A DNA stretch of 64,000 nt from Selaginella moellendorffii (Eukaryota; Streptophyta; Lycopodiopsida; Selaginellales; Selaginellaceae). Positions 44,043-55,082 of the stretch are shown here, one piece after another (positions within the stretch are counted from its first letter, which is position 1; each line of letters starts with the position of its first letter). The notes under the pieces were generated by a model, which was given only the letters and a program-made list of their open reading frames with translations, had not been told where the DNA came from and searched no databases. Where the stretch lies: assembly GCF_000143415.4 (NCBI RefSeq), contig NW_003314269.1:807246-871245 (forward strand), given 5' to 3'. Position numbers and translations under genes: made by a program.

Positions 44043-47000
44043 CTATACCGTGGTTGTGAGCTCAACCACGCAAGGATCATCGACTGGAGCGCTGCTGCTA
44101 CTGCTGGTGCTGCTGCTCCTCCCATCTCGATCTCTCTCGAGCAGCGCCGTCGGCGATCCACCACCACCACCACCACCACCAAGAACCACGCGCTTCTCTA
44201 GCCGCTCCAACAAGCTCGCCACCTCCTGCATGCTAGGACGCTTCGATGGAGCGTCTCTACAGCACCAGCAAGCGATCCTCATCATCTCCACCATCTGATC
44301 AAACTCCGTGCCATGCTCACACCGCTCCCGCAAGCACTCGTCCAGCGCCATCCTCCGCTCCTCCCCACTCCTCAACTCCAAGACCCACGCCACCAGCCCG
44401 GTGTTCTTCCGGAAGAATTGGTCCGTCGGCCTCTTCGCCGTGAGCATCTCCAGGCACACCACCCCAAAGCTGTACACGTCCCCCTTGGGCGTCGCGAAGC
44501 ACTTGTGGCTGTACTCCGGTGGGATGTAGCCGATGGTTCCCGCCACGTCCGTGCTTACATGCGTATCTCCAGCGTTCACCAGCCTCGCCAGCCCGAAGTC
44601 CGCGACGTGAGCCTCAAACTCTTCGTCCAGGAGTATGTTGCTCACTTTGATATCCCGGTGGATGATCGCGTGCCGCTGCTCGCAACCTTGATGCAAGTAC
44701 GCGATCCCCTGCGCCGCGCCGCGGGCGATCCTCAGCCTCGTCGGCCAGTCGAGCGGCTTCATCCCGGGCTCGCGGCAGTGGAGCCAAGTGTCGACGCTGC
44801 CGTTCTTGAGGTACTTGTAGATGAGGAGGCGATCGTTGTTGTCGGAGCAGTAGCCCAGCAGCGGCACCAGGTTCTTGTGCTTGAGCTCGCCCAGCGTCTG
44901 GAGCTCGGCGCGGAACTCGCGGTCCCCCTGGAGGCCGCACGACGAGAGCTTCTTCACGGCCACCACCTGGCCGTTTTCCAGCACCGCGCGGTACACGACG
45001 CCGAAGCCGCCGTCCCCGACGACGTTGTCCCAGCTGAAGTTGTCCGTGGCGGCCGCCAGCTTGCGCGCGGAGATCTGTTCGGGGAGCTTCTCGCAGAAGG
45101 CGAGGGAGAAGCCGGCGTTGTCCCGGTCGGTGTTGGAATAGAGCTTGTGCCGCCGACGAGCGAGCGCGAAGTACATGGCCAGGAAGACGCAGAAGAAGGC
45201 CGCCGCAAAGATGGCGATGACGATCGGTATGAGCGTCCCTCTCCTCGTCGCCTCTTGAGATTCTGGCTCGCCACCTCTGGACTGGATTCCACCCGGCGGC
45301 GCAGCACTGCTCGAGCAGTTTGACACAGGCGCGCCACAGAGATGGTTTCCAGCGAAGAGAGCCGCGTCCATGGACGAGAGTTGCGGGCTGTAAGGTATCT
45401 GGCCCACCAGGTTGTTGTTGGAGACGTCGAAGACGGTGAGAAACGAGAGGTCCGCCATGGACGATGGTATGGAGCCATTGAGACGATTGTTCGCGAGCGC
45501 CACCCTGGAGAGGTTCTTCGCGTTTCCCAGGGAGTCGGGAATGGGACCGGTTAGCTGGTTGTGGCTCAAGTCCAGCACCTGGAGGTTGTGGAGGTCGCCG
45601 ATGGTCGCTGGAATGCTTCCACTCAGCTGGTTGGAGGAGAAGTCTATGGTCGTCGGGAAGGCGAAGCCGTTGTAGACGAGGCTTTGCGCGTGAACCAGCG
45701 GGGTGGTGTTGGTCATGTTGTAGAGCTGGACGTTGGCGAACAGTCGGCCGATGCTTGCCGGTATCTCGCCTGAGAACCTGTTAAGCGAGAAGTCCATGGC
45801 TCGTAAGTTCCTGAGTCGGGGAAGCCAGTCCGGGATGGAGCCGCTGAAGCTGTTGTTTGAGAGGAAGAGGAACTGCAAAGTCGAGACGTTTTGCAGCATG
45901 GCCGGGACTTCTCCAGAGAGGCTGTTCGATCCAACGTCGAGGCCGATCAGCGAGCTCATCTTGCCGTACGAGGCCGGGATGGAACCGACGAGATCATTGC
46001 CGGAGAGCGAGAGAATGAGCAGGCGGCTCAAGTTCGCGAAGCTGTCCGGGAGATTTCCAGAAAACTTGTTCTGCTCCAGCCAGAGAACGAGCAGCTCCGT
46101 GCAGTTGGAGAGTCCAGAAGGGAGCTCTCCACCGATGTCGTTGCCATTGAGAACTAGCTGCTGGAGATGCGACAGCTTCGAGAGCTCGCCTGGGATGGTT
46201 CCAGTCAAGTCATTGCCGTTGAGCCATATCTCTCTGATGTTCGAGCAGTTTCCTAGCTCCGGAGGTATAGCGCCACTGAAACGATTCCGCGTGAGAACCA
46301 GCAGCCTCAAGTTCGTCAAGCTTCCCACCCTCGCTGGTACCGTCCCGTTAAACATGTTTCGCAAGAGGTGCAAAGTCTCGATGCTTGCAAAGTCGCCATC
46401 TTCCAGCTCCAGTGGCCCGGAGAGAAAGTTGTTTCCAGCGCTTAAAACCGAGAGCTTGCGTAGCCTTCGCAAGCTCGGTGGCAAACCACCCTTGAGCGAA
46501 TTGTTGGAGATATCCAAGTACCTGAGCTCCAAGTTCTTGCTCCAGATATCGGGTAGATCTCCGGTAAACCTGTTATACGATATGTCCAGGCGCGTCAAGT
46601 TCGTCATCTCCCCGAAAGTCTCTGGAATGGAGCCGCTGAATCCGTTGTGCGAGAGCTCCAGTGCCTCCAGTCCCAGGTTACCACCGATGGAAACGCTCCC
46701 AGTCAAGTTGTTGATGGACAGGTTGAGCGATCGCAGCGTGGAGCTAAACTTTGGAACTCCAGCCACTCTCAAGAAGTTCCCACTGAGGTCCAGGCTTTCC
46801 AAGCTCTCGAGGCTGGAGAGGTTTGCCGGGACCTCTCGCAGAGAATTGGAGCTCAAGTTGAGGAGCTTGAGCTGCGTGTTCTTGCAACCAGCCACCTCCA
46901 GCGAGACGATGTTGTTTTGCGAGAGGTCCAAGCGAGCCAGCGATGGAAGCTCGGCCCAGATGGAAGGAAGAACTCCCGAGAGATGTAACCTGGACATATT

Positions 47001-47216
47001 GAGGCCCTCCACTCGGTTGTCCGAGCTCCACTCCACACCGCGCCATGCTCTTGGATTGGCGGTCTCGTTCCACGCTTTGATGCCAAGCCTGTCACCGAGA
47101 GAGAGCAGAGTCTGTGTGTCGTTGGCGATCCCGGATGGATTCGTGGGGCACTGCGACCGAGATGTTGCGAGAAAGACGAGTAGAAACAAACCCAGCAGCA
47201 AATTGGAGAGAGACAT
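44043..47216 (-). CDS. LRR receptor kinase (PSKR/EMS1-type)
   Basis: Intronless, 1057 residues. Signal peptide (MSLSNLLLGLFLLVFLATS), cap with SQCPTNPSG, about 20 LRRs, an island before FPTTIDFSSNQL, a cap CGAPVSNC, membrane helix (LIPIVIAIFAAAFFCVFLAMYFA), and a kinase. The kinase has the Gly loop GDGGFGVVY, VAVKKL, HRDIKVSNILL (RD kinase), DFGLARL, GTIGYIPPEY and GDVYSFGV, all key residues present. The C-tail has a Gly run and a Ser run. Kinase sequence lies between the PSKR/PSY1R and EMS1 groups by eye. Such receptors sit in the plasma membrane and sense peptides. A kinase-less paralogue lies at 28.9-31.2 kb. Confidence 0.93.
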   Translation of the reverse strand: MSLSNLLLGLFLLVFLATSRSQCPTNPSGIANDTQTLLSLGDRLGIKAWNETANPRAWRGVEWSSDNRVEGLNMSRLHLSGVLPSIWAELPSLARLDLSQNNIVSLEVAGCKNTQLKLLNLSSNSLREVPANLSSLESLESLDLSGNFLRVAGVPKFSSTLRSLNLSINNLTGSVSIGGNLGLEALELSHNGFSGSIPETFGEMTNLTRLDISYNRFTGDLPDIWSKNLELRYLDISNNSLKGGLPPSLRRLRKLSVLSAGNNFLSGPLELEDGDFASIETLHLLRNMFNGTVPARVGSLTNLRLLVLTRNRFSGAIPPELGNCSNIREIWLNGNDLTGTIPGELSKLSHLQQLVLNGNDIGGELPSGLSNCTELLVLWLEQNKFSGNLPDSFANLSRLLILSLSGNDLVGSIPASYGKMSSLIGLDVGSNSLSGEVPAMLQNVSTLQFLFLSNNSFSGSIPDWLPRLRNLRAMDFSLNRFSGEIPASIGRLFANVQLYNMTNTTPLVHAQSLVYNGFAFPTTIDFSSNQLSGSIPATIGDLHNLQVLDLSHNQLTGPIPDSLGNAKNLSRVALANNRLNGSIPSSMADLSFLTVFDVSNNNLVGQIPYSPQLSSMDAALFAGNHLCGAPVSNCSSSAAPPGGIQSRGGEPESQEATRRGTLIPIVIAIFAAAFFCVFLAMYFALARRRHKLYSNTDRDNAGFSLAFCEKLPEQISARKLAAATDNFSWDNVVGDGGFGVVYRAVLENGQVVAVKKLSSCGLQGDREFRAELQTLGELKHKNLVPLLGYCSDNNDRLLIYKYLKNGSVDTWLHCREPGMKPLDWPTRLRIARGAAQGIAYLHQGCEQRHAIIHRDIKVSNILLDEEFEAHVADFGLARLVNAGDTHVSTDVAGTIGYIPPEYSHKCFATPKGDVYSFGVVCLEMLTAKRPTDQFFRKNTGLVAWVLELRSGEERRMALDECLRERCEHGTEFDQMVEMMRIACWCCRDAPSKRPSMQEVASLLERLEKRVVLGGGGGGGGSPTALLERDRDGRSSSTSSSSSAPVDDPCVVELTTTV

Positions 47217-47476
47217 GGCCGCTACTTCTTCTTCTTAGCATCATCAAAGGAATCGCTGGATCACTGGCCTTAGAACGAAATACCCATCTCAGAGAAGAGA
47301 AGAGAGATCACCTACTGGAATGCTTACCGCAAGCAAGCTCTGGCCAACCGGGAAGAGAAGAAGCGCATGATCTAGGAGCTCACTCGCAATATCAACACGC
47401 TTTCGCGGCGCCTGTTCCGTCGACCGCTGGCCTCGCAGGAATAGTTACTCTGGAAGAATGAGAATTATAAAAGAGA

Positions 47477-47513
<37 letters not shown>

Positions 47514-48558
47514 GGAAGAGCGCAAGTCGTCGGTGCCCGTCACGCTGCCCGTCACTAGCCCTTCACGGCGACGACCCGTGCGATCCGGGCCCTAGATCGC
47601 TGGTGGAAGAAGGATCATCCTCTCTCTCTCACACGGAAGCGAATGGATCATCGATCGAGAGGAAAGTAAAAGAGGAGACAAAGAGGAAGAAGGAGAGAAG
47701 GAATGGATTGAGTGGACGCTCCAAAAATTCAGACTCCACTAGCATAAAGAGGAGGGAGCGGAGACAATCGATCTGGTCATACACCACTTTGTTGTCCAAA
47801 AGCGAATCATTACCACGGAATCCCTGGCCGCATTGTCGCCAATTGCGCTGCCTTGATCCTTCGCGGCTGCCCTAATTCTCCACTACACCCACCATTCAAT
47901 CCATCGCCGCTCCACATCCAACGGCCATTGTAGCCCCATTTGGACGCGATCCAACGGCTGAAATTTAAACCAAGACCATGGAATCGTGGTTATGGGTTTT
48001 ACTTTTTAAGATCGATCAGTCACCAGTCCAATCTAGCTCCAAAAAATCTCGAGAGCGGCGGGGCGATGGACCAATCGATGGAATAGCTAGTCATGGTCGT
48101 GGTCGTCGCCTTTGTCTGGAAGCGCTTAAACAATGAAAGCGATGAGTGAGAGATAAGTAAGAGACACTTGCTTGCCGGGACTGGAAGCTTCGAACAAGTT
48201 CGTTGTCTCGGTCCCCAGTTCTCTCTCGTCGCGATTTGCTTCTCAATCGCCGGGGATCAAAGCAGGAATCCAGCCAGCGATGCTCTTCGATCCACTGCTA
48301 TGGCGATGGCGAATGCGTCACCTGAAAGTACAATAGTGGTGACCAGTGCGAGAAGCGTTTTAGTTTATACTTTTCTTGGCTGGCCCCGGAGGAGCTGTGC
48401 GAGGCATTTGTTTTCCGGAACAGGCGTCTTTGTCAAACCAACCTGGAAGGAGGCTTTGTCAAACTCAAACGTTGAATAGAACCAAGGAGAAATAGTTTTC
48501 TATCTCTTTTACCAGTGTTTGCGTGCGTGTGCGAGTCGTGTGTCCTGTTGCGAGTGTT
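47217..48558. other. Intergenic region with (GA)n tract
   Basis: An uninterrupted GA run lies at 47480-47511, about 265 bp upstream of the receptor kinase ATG, in the position of a GAGA-type promoter element or 5' UTR microsatellite. ORFs at 47603-47875 and 48168-48479 have no recognisable motif, and I do not support a gene here. Confidence 0.5.
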
Positions 48559-49697
48559 CTAGACTGACTTTGCCACTGTTTGCCCCCACTCGGATTGCGG
48601 TGTCAGGCCCCTTCCAAACGCTGCAAGCAAAAGCGCCTCGGCTCGGCCTGTGCACGAGTCAAAAACTGTAAGCCAAGCCGTACTTTCGCGGGAACAAACC
48701 ATGGTCTTTTTTCCTCGTGAGTTGTGAGGCGATGGATGGGAAACAGCTCGACGCAACTAGGCGGCTCTCGTCCTGGCGTGTGGCAAAAGTTTTTCCAAGT
48801 CGGAAATGGGAAGAGAGATCCTTCTTCCACAAAACAAAAGCTCTAGAGTACCTTGCTGGAGGAGAGGCCCATGGCAGTTTTCCAGGCTCTGGGAGACACG
48901 GGCACCACAGAGATGCCAGACGCAAGTAAAGTACCGGTCCACATTCCAAAGCCAAAGCCGGAACTCCACCATGACTGGAAGAGCTTTCGTGAGCATAGAA
49001 CAAAAGAACAAGTGGTGCGATCTTCTTACCTGTTTTCCATCCGTGCTATGTGGCAACGAATTCTCGACGTAAGCCACCGAGCCTAGAACACCCAACGCAA
49101 TAGTTCGTGAGAAACTTTCACGAAAAGCCCATCGTTTCTACCGTGAGGAGCGTTGATCGTCTTCAAGAGGTTGACAATGGCTTTGGCGTCTGGACGAAGC
49201 CGCATAGTTCCTCCAATGGCGACTTTGAGCGTTGGAACATCAAACACCTTCACTGCGCCAGTAGCCATTACAAGGAAGGAACAAGGAAAGGATCATACCT
49301 CGGGTATGAATCGATCATCTTCCAAGCGTAGAACAGCCAATGCGCCTTTGAAATCCGGGTCGATGCCAATCACAAACGCATTATCCACTGCCGCGCTGGG
49401 GGCCGATGACGCCGAGATCGCCAAAACCTCTGCGTCACACTCGGCATCGACATCCCCCTCGCCACCAAGCGGTAATGTCAGGGAATCCAGCCAGTTCTTC
49501 CTGGAAATCTCGGCTATGACCTTCTTGCTCGGCTTCTTCGTCCTCGTAGCCACGGGCGCCTTCTTCTTGAGGGGAGATTTCGTGGAGCAATCGACATTAC
49601 CCGAGCTTTGCGAGCTCGCCGCGGTGGCTGCGAGCCGGACAAACCCTAATCCCTTGCCGCATTGCCCACACCATAGCCTTGCCACTGCTCGCATCAT
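48559..49697 (-). CDS. MOC1: Organellar Holliday junction resolvase
   Basis: MOC1 resolves four-way DNA junctions in chloroplast nucleoids. Six exons: 49299-49697, 49142-49247, 49030-49082, 48852-48974, 48700-48772, 48559-48647, all in phase, giving 280 residues. A basic N-terminal targeting region (MMRAVARLWCGQCGKGLGFV) precedes the RuvC-like core. Core blocks are IGIDPDFKGALAVL (first acidic residue), VFDVPTLKVAIGGTMR, YVENSLPHSTDGKQ (catalytic Glu), SWWSSGFGFGMWTGTLLASG, the SRLVAS helix and LTRKKDHGRAEALLLAAFG (last acidic residues). Intron 1 uses the acceptor after AGTGAAG, which keeps the frame. The start codon is 14 bp from that of the divergent SET gene. Confidence 0.93.
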
Positions 49698-49711
49698 AAA
49701 CCCTAAACCCT
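49698..49711. promoter_or_regulatory. Double telo-box between MOC1 and SET gene
   Basis: The 14 bp separating the two divergent ATGs are exactly AAACCCTAAACCCT, two telo-box units. Both genes' transcription starts must therefore lie inside the other gene's coding part, or one start codon lies further downstream. Confidence 0.8.
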
Positions 49712-51797
49712 ATGTGGGGAATGCGAGCTTCTTCCAGGCGGATCACTGGCGCTCGCTCCTTCACAGCGTCTTTTTCTCCAGGCGATCGTCAGGTATGCCA
49801 GCGGCATTTGTGATTTCTCAACAGATTAGATCTCCAGTGCCCGGAATGGAAGGATTTCCTGGCGTGGCTCAATAAGCGAGGTGGATTAGGCAAGAACACC
49901 GCGGTGACAATTGGAATGTCACAGTATGGAAGGTTAGCACTGATAAATTTTTTTCTTTCTTTCTAAGATCGTTCTTTGGATACCAAGGGCATTGTTTGCC
50001 ACTCGTAGAGTTCCTGCTGGATCACGTTTTCTCGAAATACCCCGCATTGCCGTGAGTATCTTGGCCTCTTTTTTTTTTTTCTTCTCTCTTCTTTGTAACA
50101 AGCTTGTAGATGTCACTGTAGATTATCACTCCAGAGAACGTACCTTCGCAAGTGAGCCACCTTCTGAGCACAAGCAACCCAAAGACTCGGCTGTCTCTTT
50201 TCCTTCTATCCGAAAAACACAAAGCTCAGGTACCTTCTCTTGCTTTTTATCATGAATAGCATTGGTTCTGTCCAATCAGGAATCGCAGTGGGCTCCTTAT
50301 CTTCGATGCTTGCCTCAACTTGGTGATATCGAAAGCACGGTAAGGTAGATTCTTCCACTCCAGCTTTATACCTTGTGAATTATTTTGCTTACGTGTGAGT
50401 AGATGTTTTGGAAGGCTGAGGAGCTAGCCTGGCTCAAGCACAGTCCAACTTATCGCGAGACGATGGAGTGCTTGAAAATCATCAAGTCTGAATTTCACGT
50501 CCTTGAAGCAAAAGTCGTTGCTTCTTTTTATTTCTCGGCAGCTACTGACACTGGCCAATAAACAGGTATTCCCATGGTGTCGTGATGCGCTTGGCGAGGT
50601 CTCGCTCACAGACTTCATGCACGCTTACTCAACTGGTATGGAGAAAAATGAGAATTCAATGCCAAAGGAATTGATGGCAGCAATGTAGTTTCTTCACGTT
50701 CCTGGGAAAGCCGAGAAGGAGAGTTGACAATGTCAATGGTAGGCAGTAACGGCAATTGCTTTGGCTCAACCTGGTAGACCAGATTCCATTCGCGGATTTT
50801 TTCAACCACGATCATAATTGTCAAACACGGCTCTCCTACGACAAGGAAAAGGATTGTGCGGTGGTAAGCTTATCTGCAAGCGCATTGTTTGCTAGCTAAG
50901 GTCTTTCTCTCTTTTTATTCTTCTTTTTCGTTCCATCGGCAGGCAGTAGCAGATCAAGACTACAAAGCTGGTGATGAAGTAAAGTTTATTGCTTCTTTCT
51001 TTTACATTGTCTAATTTGCTGGCAGATATTTCTCAGCTATGGTTCCACTCCAAACTCCATCCTTGCTGTTGATTACGGCTTTGCTGTGGCATCCAATCCC
51101 CACGAACAGGTTCTCTTGTTCAAGCTTGTTCTTTGACATTGGTTTTTTCTTCTCTTTTTCATTTGTAGGTGGAGGTACCAATGGGTGTTTCACTAACAGA
51201 TCCACTCCGAGATTTGAAACTTCAGACTCTATCGCGACATAATATGAGCACAGACTTGAATGACGATGGTTCTCCGAGTGGAAGAAAGCGTTTCACTTTC
51301 AGGTGATGAGTAAGAAATGTTCCTTCTTACTTTTCTTATGTTTTTAACAGGGATAGTGATCTAGCTGAGCGCGGCTCTATGGCGGTGGCTCCGCTCCGTG
51401 CTTTTGCTCGGCTTATATGTGCGGAATCTTACGAAGGTTCATGACACGTCAATCTCTTTTGTCTGAAACTAAAACTCTGGATTTCAGACTTGCAAGAGAT
51501 GTCCGAGGAATCGCTTACACACGACGTTTTCTATGCGCTTTCACCAAGGCGTGACGAGCGCAAGGAATCCGAGGCCGTTTCTTTTGTGCGCACACAGATT
51601 AAGCAGCAAGTTGATCAACACTCTAAAGCTCTAAAGGTTTGATCGCTTTGTTTCTATTACATCTCCCTTGACCCATTGGTGGGCAGGATCTCGACGACGA
51701 TCGTGAAATCCCTCTATCAAGGAAATCAATATTGAGAAACATCCTGACTGGAGAGCTCCGTGTTTTACGAAATCTGTCCTGCATTACTTGTTTATAA
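49712..51797 (+). CDS. SET-domain protein methyltransferase (Rubisco LSMT-like)
   Basis: Exons assigned: 49712-49792, 49838-49932, 49988-50051, 50103-50229, 50280-50339, 50403-50498, 50542-50635, from 50689, about 50770-50863, 50943-50978, 51026-51109, 51169-51302, 51351-51436, 51488-51636, 51687-51797. SET motifs: YGRALFATRRVPAGSRFLEIPR, SQWAPYLRCLPQ, FWKAEELAWL, QIPFADFFNHDHN and DEVFLSYGSTPNSILAVDYGF, followed by a Rubisco-LSMT-type substrate-binding region. The N-terminus (MWGMRASSRR) looks like a transit peptide. Two junctions (exon 4/5 and the stretch 50740-50775) do not resolve in phase with ordinary introns. Either I missed a small intron or exon, or the gene carries a frameshift. Lys-methyltransferase activity is inferred from family. 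Confidence 0.75.
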
Positions 51798-51953
51798 TCA
51801 AGTTTATTTATAAACAGAGTTTTTTTGGTTTGGTCAGTGCGTGAGAACTCAATTAAAAATACCTGAACTCGTCACCTTAATAAAACATCTGGAATGAATG
51901 AAAAGTAGCTAAAATTTCCTATCAAGAAAGACATTTTCAAGGTTATATATATT

Positions 51954-52289
51954 TTATAATTTAAATGATACCTTGGCACAAAATACATCATCATCCAGCT
52001 CTCCAAAACGAAAAGCCTGATCCCCACAAGCAGGCAAGGCTGCGCAGCCACGAGCATCAAATATTGTTGCCACTATTTCTGCTTTGTTATGATCTGGACC
52101 AGCAACTTTTGGCAGTCGAGCCTCATCCCACACCAGAACCATGATAACAGAATCCTTGTAATCCTTGCTAGTCCTCTCCATGACATGAAGCACTGTGGTC
52201 TTAACATCTCCTGTTATATTGAAACGCTTGAAGATCTCATTAACCTTTCCATTAAAGATGACATATATCAAAAACTCAGCACAAAACAC
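51954..52289 (-). CDS. Unknown coding-like ORF
   Basis: About 100 sense codons with coherent protein composition (FNGKVNEIFKRFNITGDVK, DSVIMVLVWDEARLPKV, DARGCAALPACGDQAFRFGE), followed by a plausible donor GGTATCATTT near 51970. It may be a single exon of an unknown or fragmentary gene. No recognised domain. It lies between the SET gene and the FPA-like gene, both of which end here. Confidence 0.35.
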   Translation of the reverse strand: MFCAEFLIYVIFNGKVNEIFKRFNITGDVKTTVLHVMERTSKDYKDSVIMVLVWDEARLPKVAGPDHNKAEIVATIFDARGCAALPACGDQAFRFGELDDDVFCAKVSFKL

Positions 52290-52428
52290 TTTGAATCACG
52301 TAACTCAGCTTCAACGTTTAACGGAAAAAAAGTAAGTAAAAAGGAATTCACTGGAAAAGCTCGTTTTACAAGAATCTCTTCTGTACTCCAATTGCTTTCT
52401 AACTGTACACAGCCGCTGCCTACGCTTT

Positions 52429-54731
52429 TCACTGCTTTTTCCGGGCCTCGAGCATCTGCGCCGCGAGAGCCAGGGTCCTCTGGAACTGCTCGGGGTCTCC
52501 CTGGTGGAACTGCGCAATCGCGGCACTTGGCGCCCACGCCGGTTGCGGTGCCTGCGGTTGCGCTTGCGCTTGCTGCGACGATGTTTGCTGGAGCAACGAA
52601 GTCAGCTGCGCAAGCTGCTCGATTGGAAGCTGAGGGGCAACGACAGCATTTGGCTGCTGCTGTGACACGACCACGTTCTGCTGCTGCTGCTGATCTCCCG
52701 GTCCAGGCCAGGAGAATCCAGGAGGAGCAGCCACAGGAGCCGGGGCAGCAGCGCCAGTCACGCTCAGAGGAGCGGCCATGGCACTGGGAGCGGTGCTAGT
52801 CGCCGGGGGAAACATCGACCATGCCAGGAGCTCCGGAGGCAAGTTTGCCGGTGGCGGCGGCTGGGAAGTTTGGAAGTGATCCTGCTTTTGTTGGTGGTGA
52901 TGGTGCTGCTGCTGCTGCTGCTGCTGGAGTTGGACGTGATGGTGGTACTGGCTCCGGAAGTTCAACACCATCCCGATGATGCAGTCGCTCCGCGTCACCT
53001 TGAGGACCTTCTCCGCGAAGGGCGACGGCGGCACGAGGAAAAGGTTCGTGGCGTCGCCCAGCTTGACGACTCCCGCCCGGTGGTTCTCTCGGAGGTAGCG
53101 CAGGAAGTCGTGATAAGCCATCAGGTCCACGTCCCGCGCCGGCATGAACAAGACGACTGGAAACTCGGCGGTGGGATAGATGTGGTCCGCGAGCCTGTCC
53201 AAGTCCGTGCGAGACGTGCAGTTTACGACCTCGGGTCTGCAAGCAAAGCAAAACCAGCTTTCATGAGCAAGGAGAAAGGAAAAGAGGAAACCAGAGAACT
53301 TACATCAGGAGTGTCTCGACTTTGCCGCTGGCTAGAAATCCACGAGCTTGGCAGACAACAGTGCCACCTTTTGCGATGACTCCGTGCCATCCCCAGCTGT
53401 CCGGGCCTTGGACGGGAAGAAACGGCGAGCCAAGACGGGGTCCACTCTGCTCGGCAGGCGACACTCTCGACTTCTTGGCGATGGCCTCGTTCGGCTCCGA
53501 GGCACCGTCTTTCCCATCCACGGGGCCTACTTCACTGGTGGAAAACTCTATGTGGAGCCGGTGTCCATTGATCGGTTTCCCTGAAAGAGCGTTCTTGGCC
53601 AGAGCCGCCTCTTTGACTGAGCGAAACTCTACAAAGCAGTAACTTCGCGACGCGAACAGTTTTACCCGGTCGACCTCGCCGTAGGGAAGAAACAACCTGT
53701 GGAGCGTCTCCTCGTCGAACTTGGCGTTGGCTGGGAGGCCGATCCACAAAACCTCGCTGGGAGTATCGTCCTTGTTGCCGCCGCCACCTCGCGGAGCGGA
53801 GCTGGGAGCTGACGGTCCCGAGGCAGGACCCTGCATGAAAGGAACCGTCAGATGTAGCCAAGGCGGAGAAGCGCGACAACAAGATCAAAGTACCCGTTTC
53901 GAAGCAAGAGAGCGATAATCTACGCGCAGGACGTCGTCACCGAAGCGTTTCCCGTTGAGCGCTTCCACGGCAGCAATGGCATCATCAGTTTTAAAGTAGT
54001 CCACCATGAGAGAGCTCTTATCTTTCATCAGCTTGAACTCCTCGATGGCTCCATACTTTTGGAACTCCGCCTCTAGCATCTCCTTGGTCACGCTTAGAGC
54101 TATCCCAGCCACAGCCAAATGCCTGTTAGGCCTCGCCTGGAGATGAGAAAACACACAAGCTTTAGTATCATCCACAGCACCAAGCTCAAACACACACACA
54201 GCAGCACCAAGCTCAAACACACACACACACACAAAAAAGAAAAAGAAATACCAGCCTAGGAAAAATCACCCCTGTAAAGAACAGTCTAGAGAGAAATCGA
54301 GAGAAATCCCTGCCTGGAAAAGAGAAACCCACCCCTTTGGCGAATTCTATTCGCAAAGGCTGCCCCGCGATGTGTGCTCCGTGCAGCCCCTCCTTGGCGC
54401 GCTCGGCGTCCTCTTGCTTCCGAAAATTCACAAACGCGTATTGCCGCTGGGGATAGACCGTGACGCTGTCCAGCTCTCCAAATTTCCCAAACATGTCGCG
54501 CACCACGGACTCCGGCGTCTCCACGGCAACGTTCCCCACCCAGAGATGCCGCGAGGGAGCGCCAGCGGATTCATCGTGCGCGCCCGAGAATGAAGCGGGA
54601 GGAGGATGCGACGACGGCGACTTCGATGACTGCCGCTCGGGAATCGCTGCTCTTGCCACCTGATGGAGATCGCACACACGGTCATCACGCGAGAGAGAAG
54701 AAATCTGCCTTACAGCCACGGGCTCCTTCAT
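52429..54731 (-). CDS. FPA: FPA-like RRM and SPOC-domain RNA-binding protein
   Basis: FPA-type proteins act in the nucleus on 3'-end processing of transcripts. Four exons: 54333-54731, 53894-54136, 53304-53830, 52429-53236, in phase, giving 658 residues. Three RRMs are visible: HLWVGNVAVETPESVVRDMF with QYAFVNFR; HLAVAGIALSVTKEML with DYRSLA; and VLWIGLPANAKFDEETLHRLF with SYCFVEFR. The SPOC domain (WGWHGVIAKGGTVVCQARG, then VVNCTSRTDLDRLADHI, VVLFMPA, DYxxFLRYL, LFLVPPSPF) is split by the last intron. The C-terminus is rich in Gln, His, Pro and Ala. An upstream extra exon cannot be excluded. A telo-box AAACCCTAAC lies at about 54780. Confidence 0.9.
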
Positions 54732-55082
54732 TCCCAAGCGTAGCGCGCTCTCAATCAGCCCTAGCTACCAACAAAACCAAAAACCCTAACAACTACTTTA
54801 GTTTATATTAAGTAGAATCCAAAGTTTAAGATATAAACAAATTCCACCATACTTTACAACATAGTTTACAGAAAAAAAAAACTCGGCATTATTTCCTTCC
54901 TATCGCGTTGCCATAACTTGAAAGAAACCTCTTCGTCACCGTCGTCTCTGTGGCTTCTCGCTAAGAACTTCTTCCCAAATCTGTGAGATGCCCTGTGGCT
55001 GATTGAATTGGAGCTCATTTGATCGCGCTTGTTTTCCTGTCCCGCCTGTGTAGCGCTTGTAGTAGCAGCCATAGTTTCTTCA

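Noticed and set aside
45733-47238. 501-codon plus-strand ORF opposite the receptor kinase
   Set aside because: Same periodic shadow effect; no protein features of its own.
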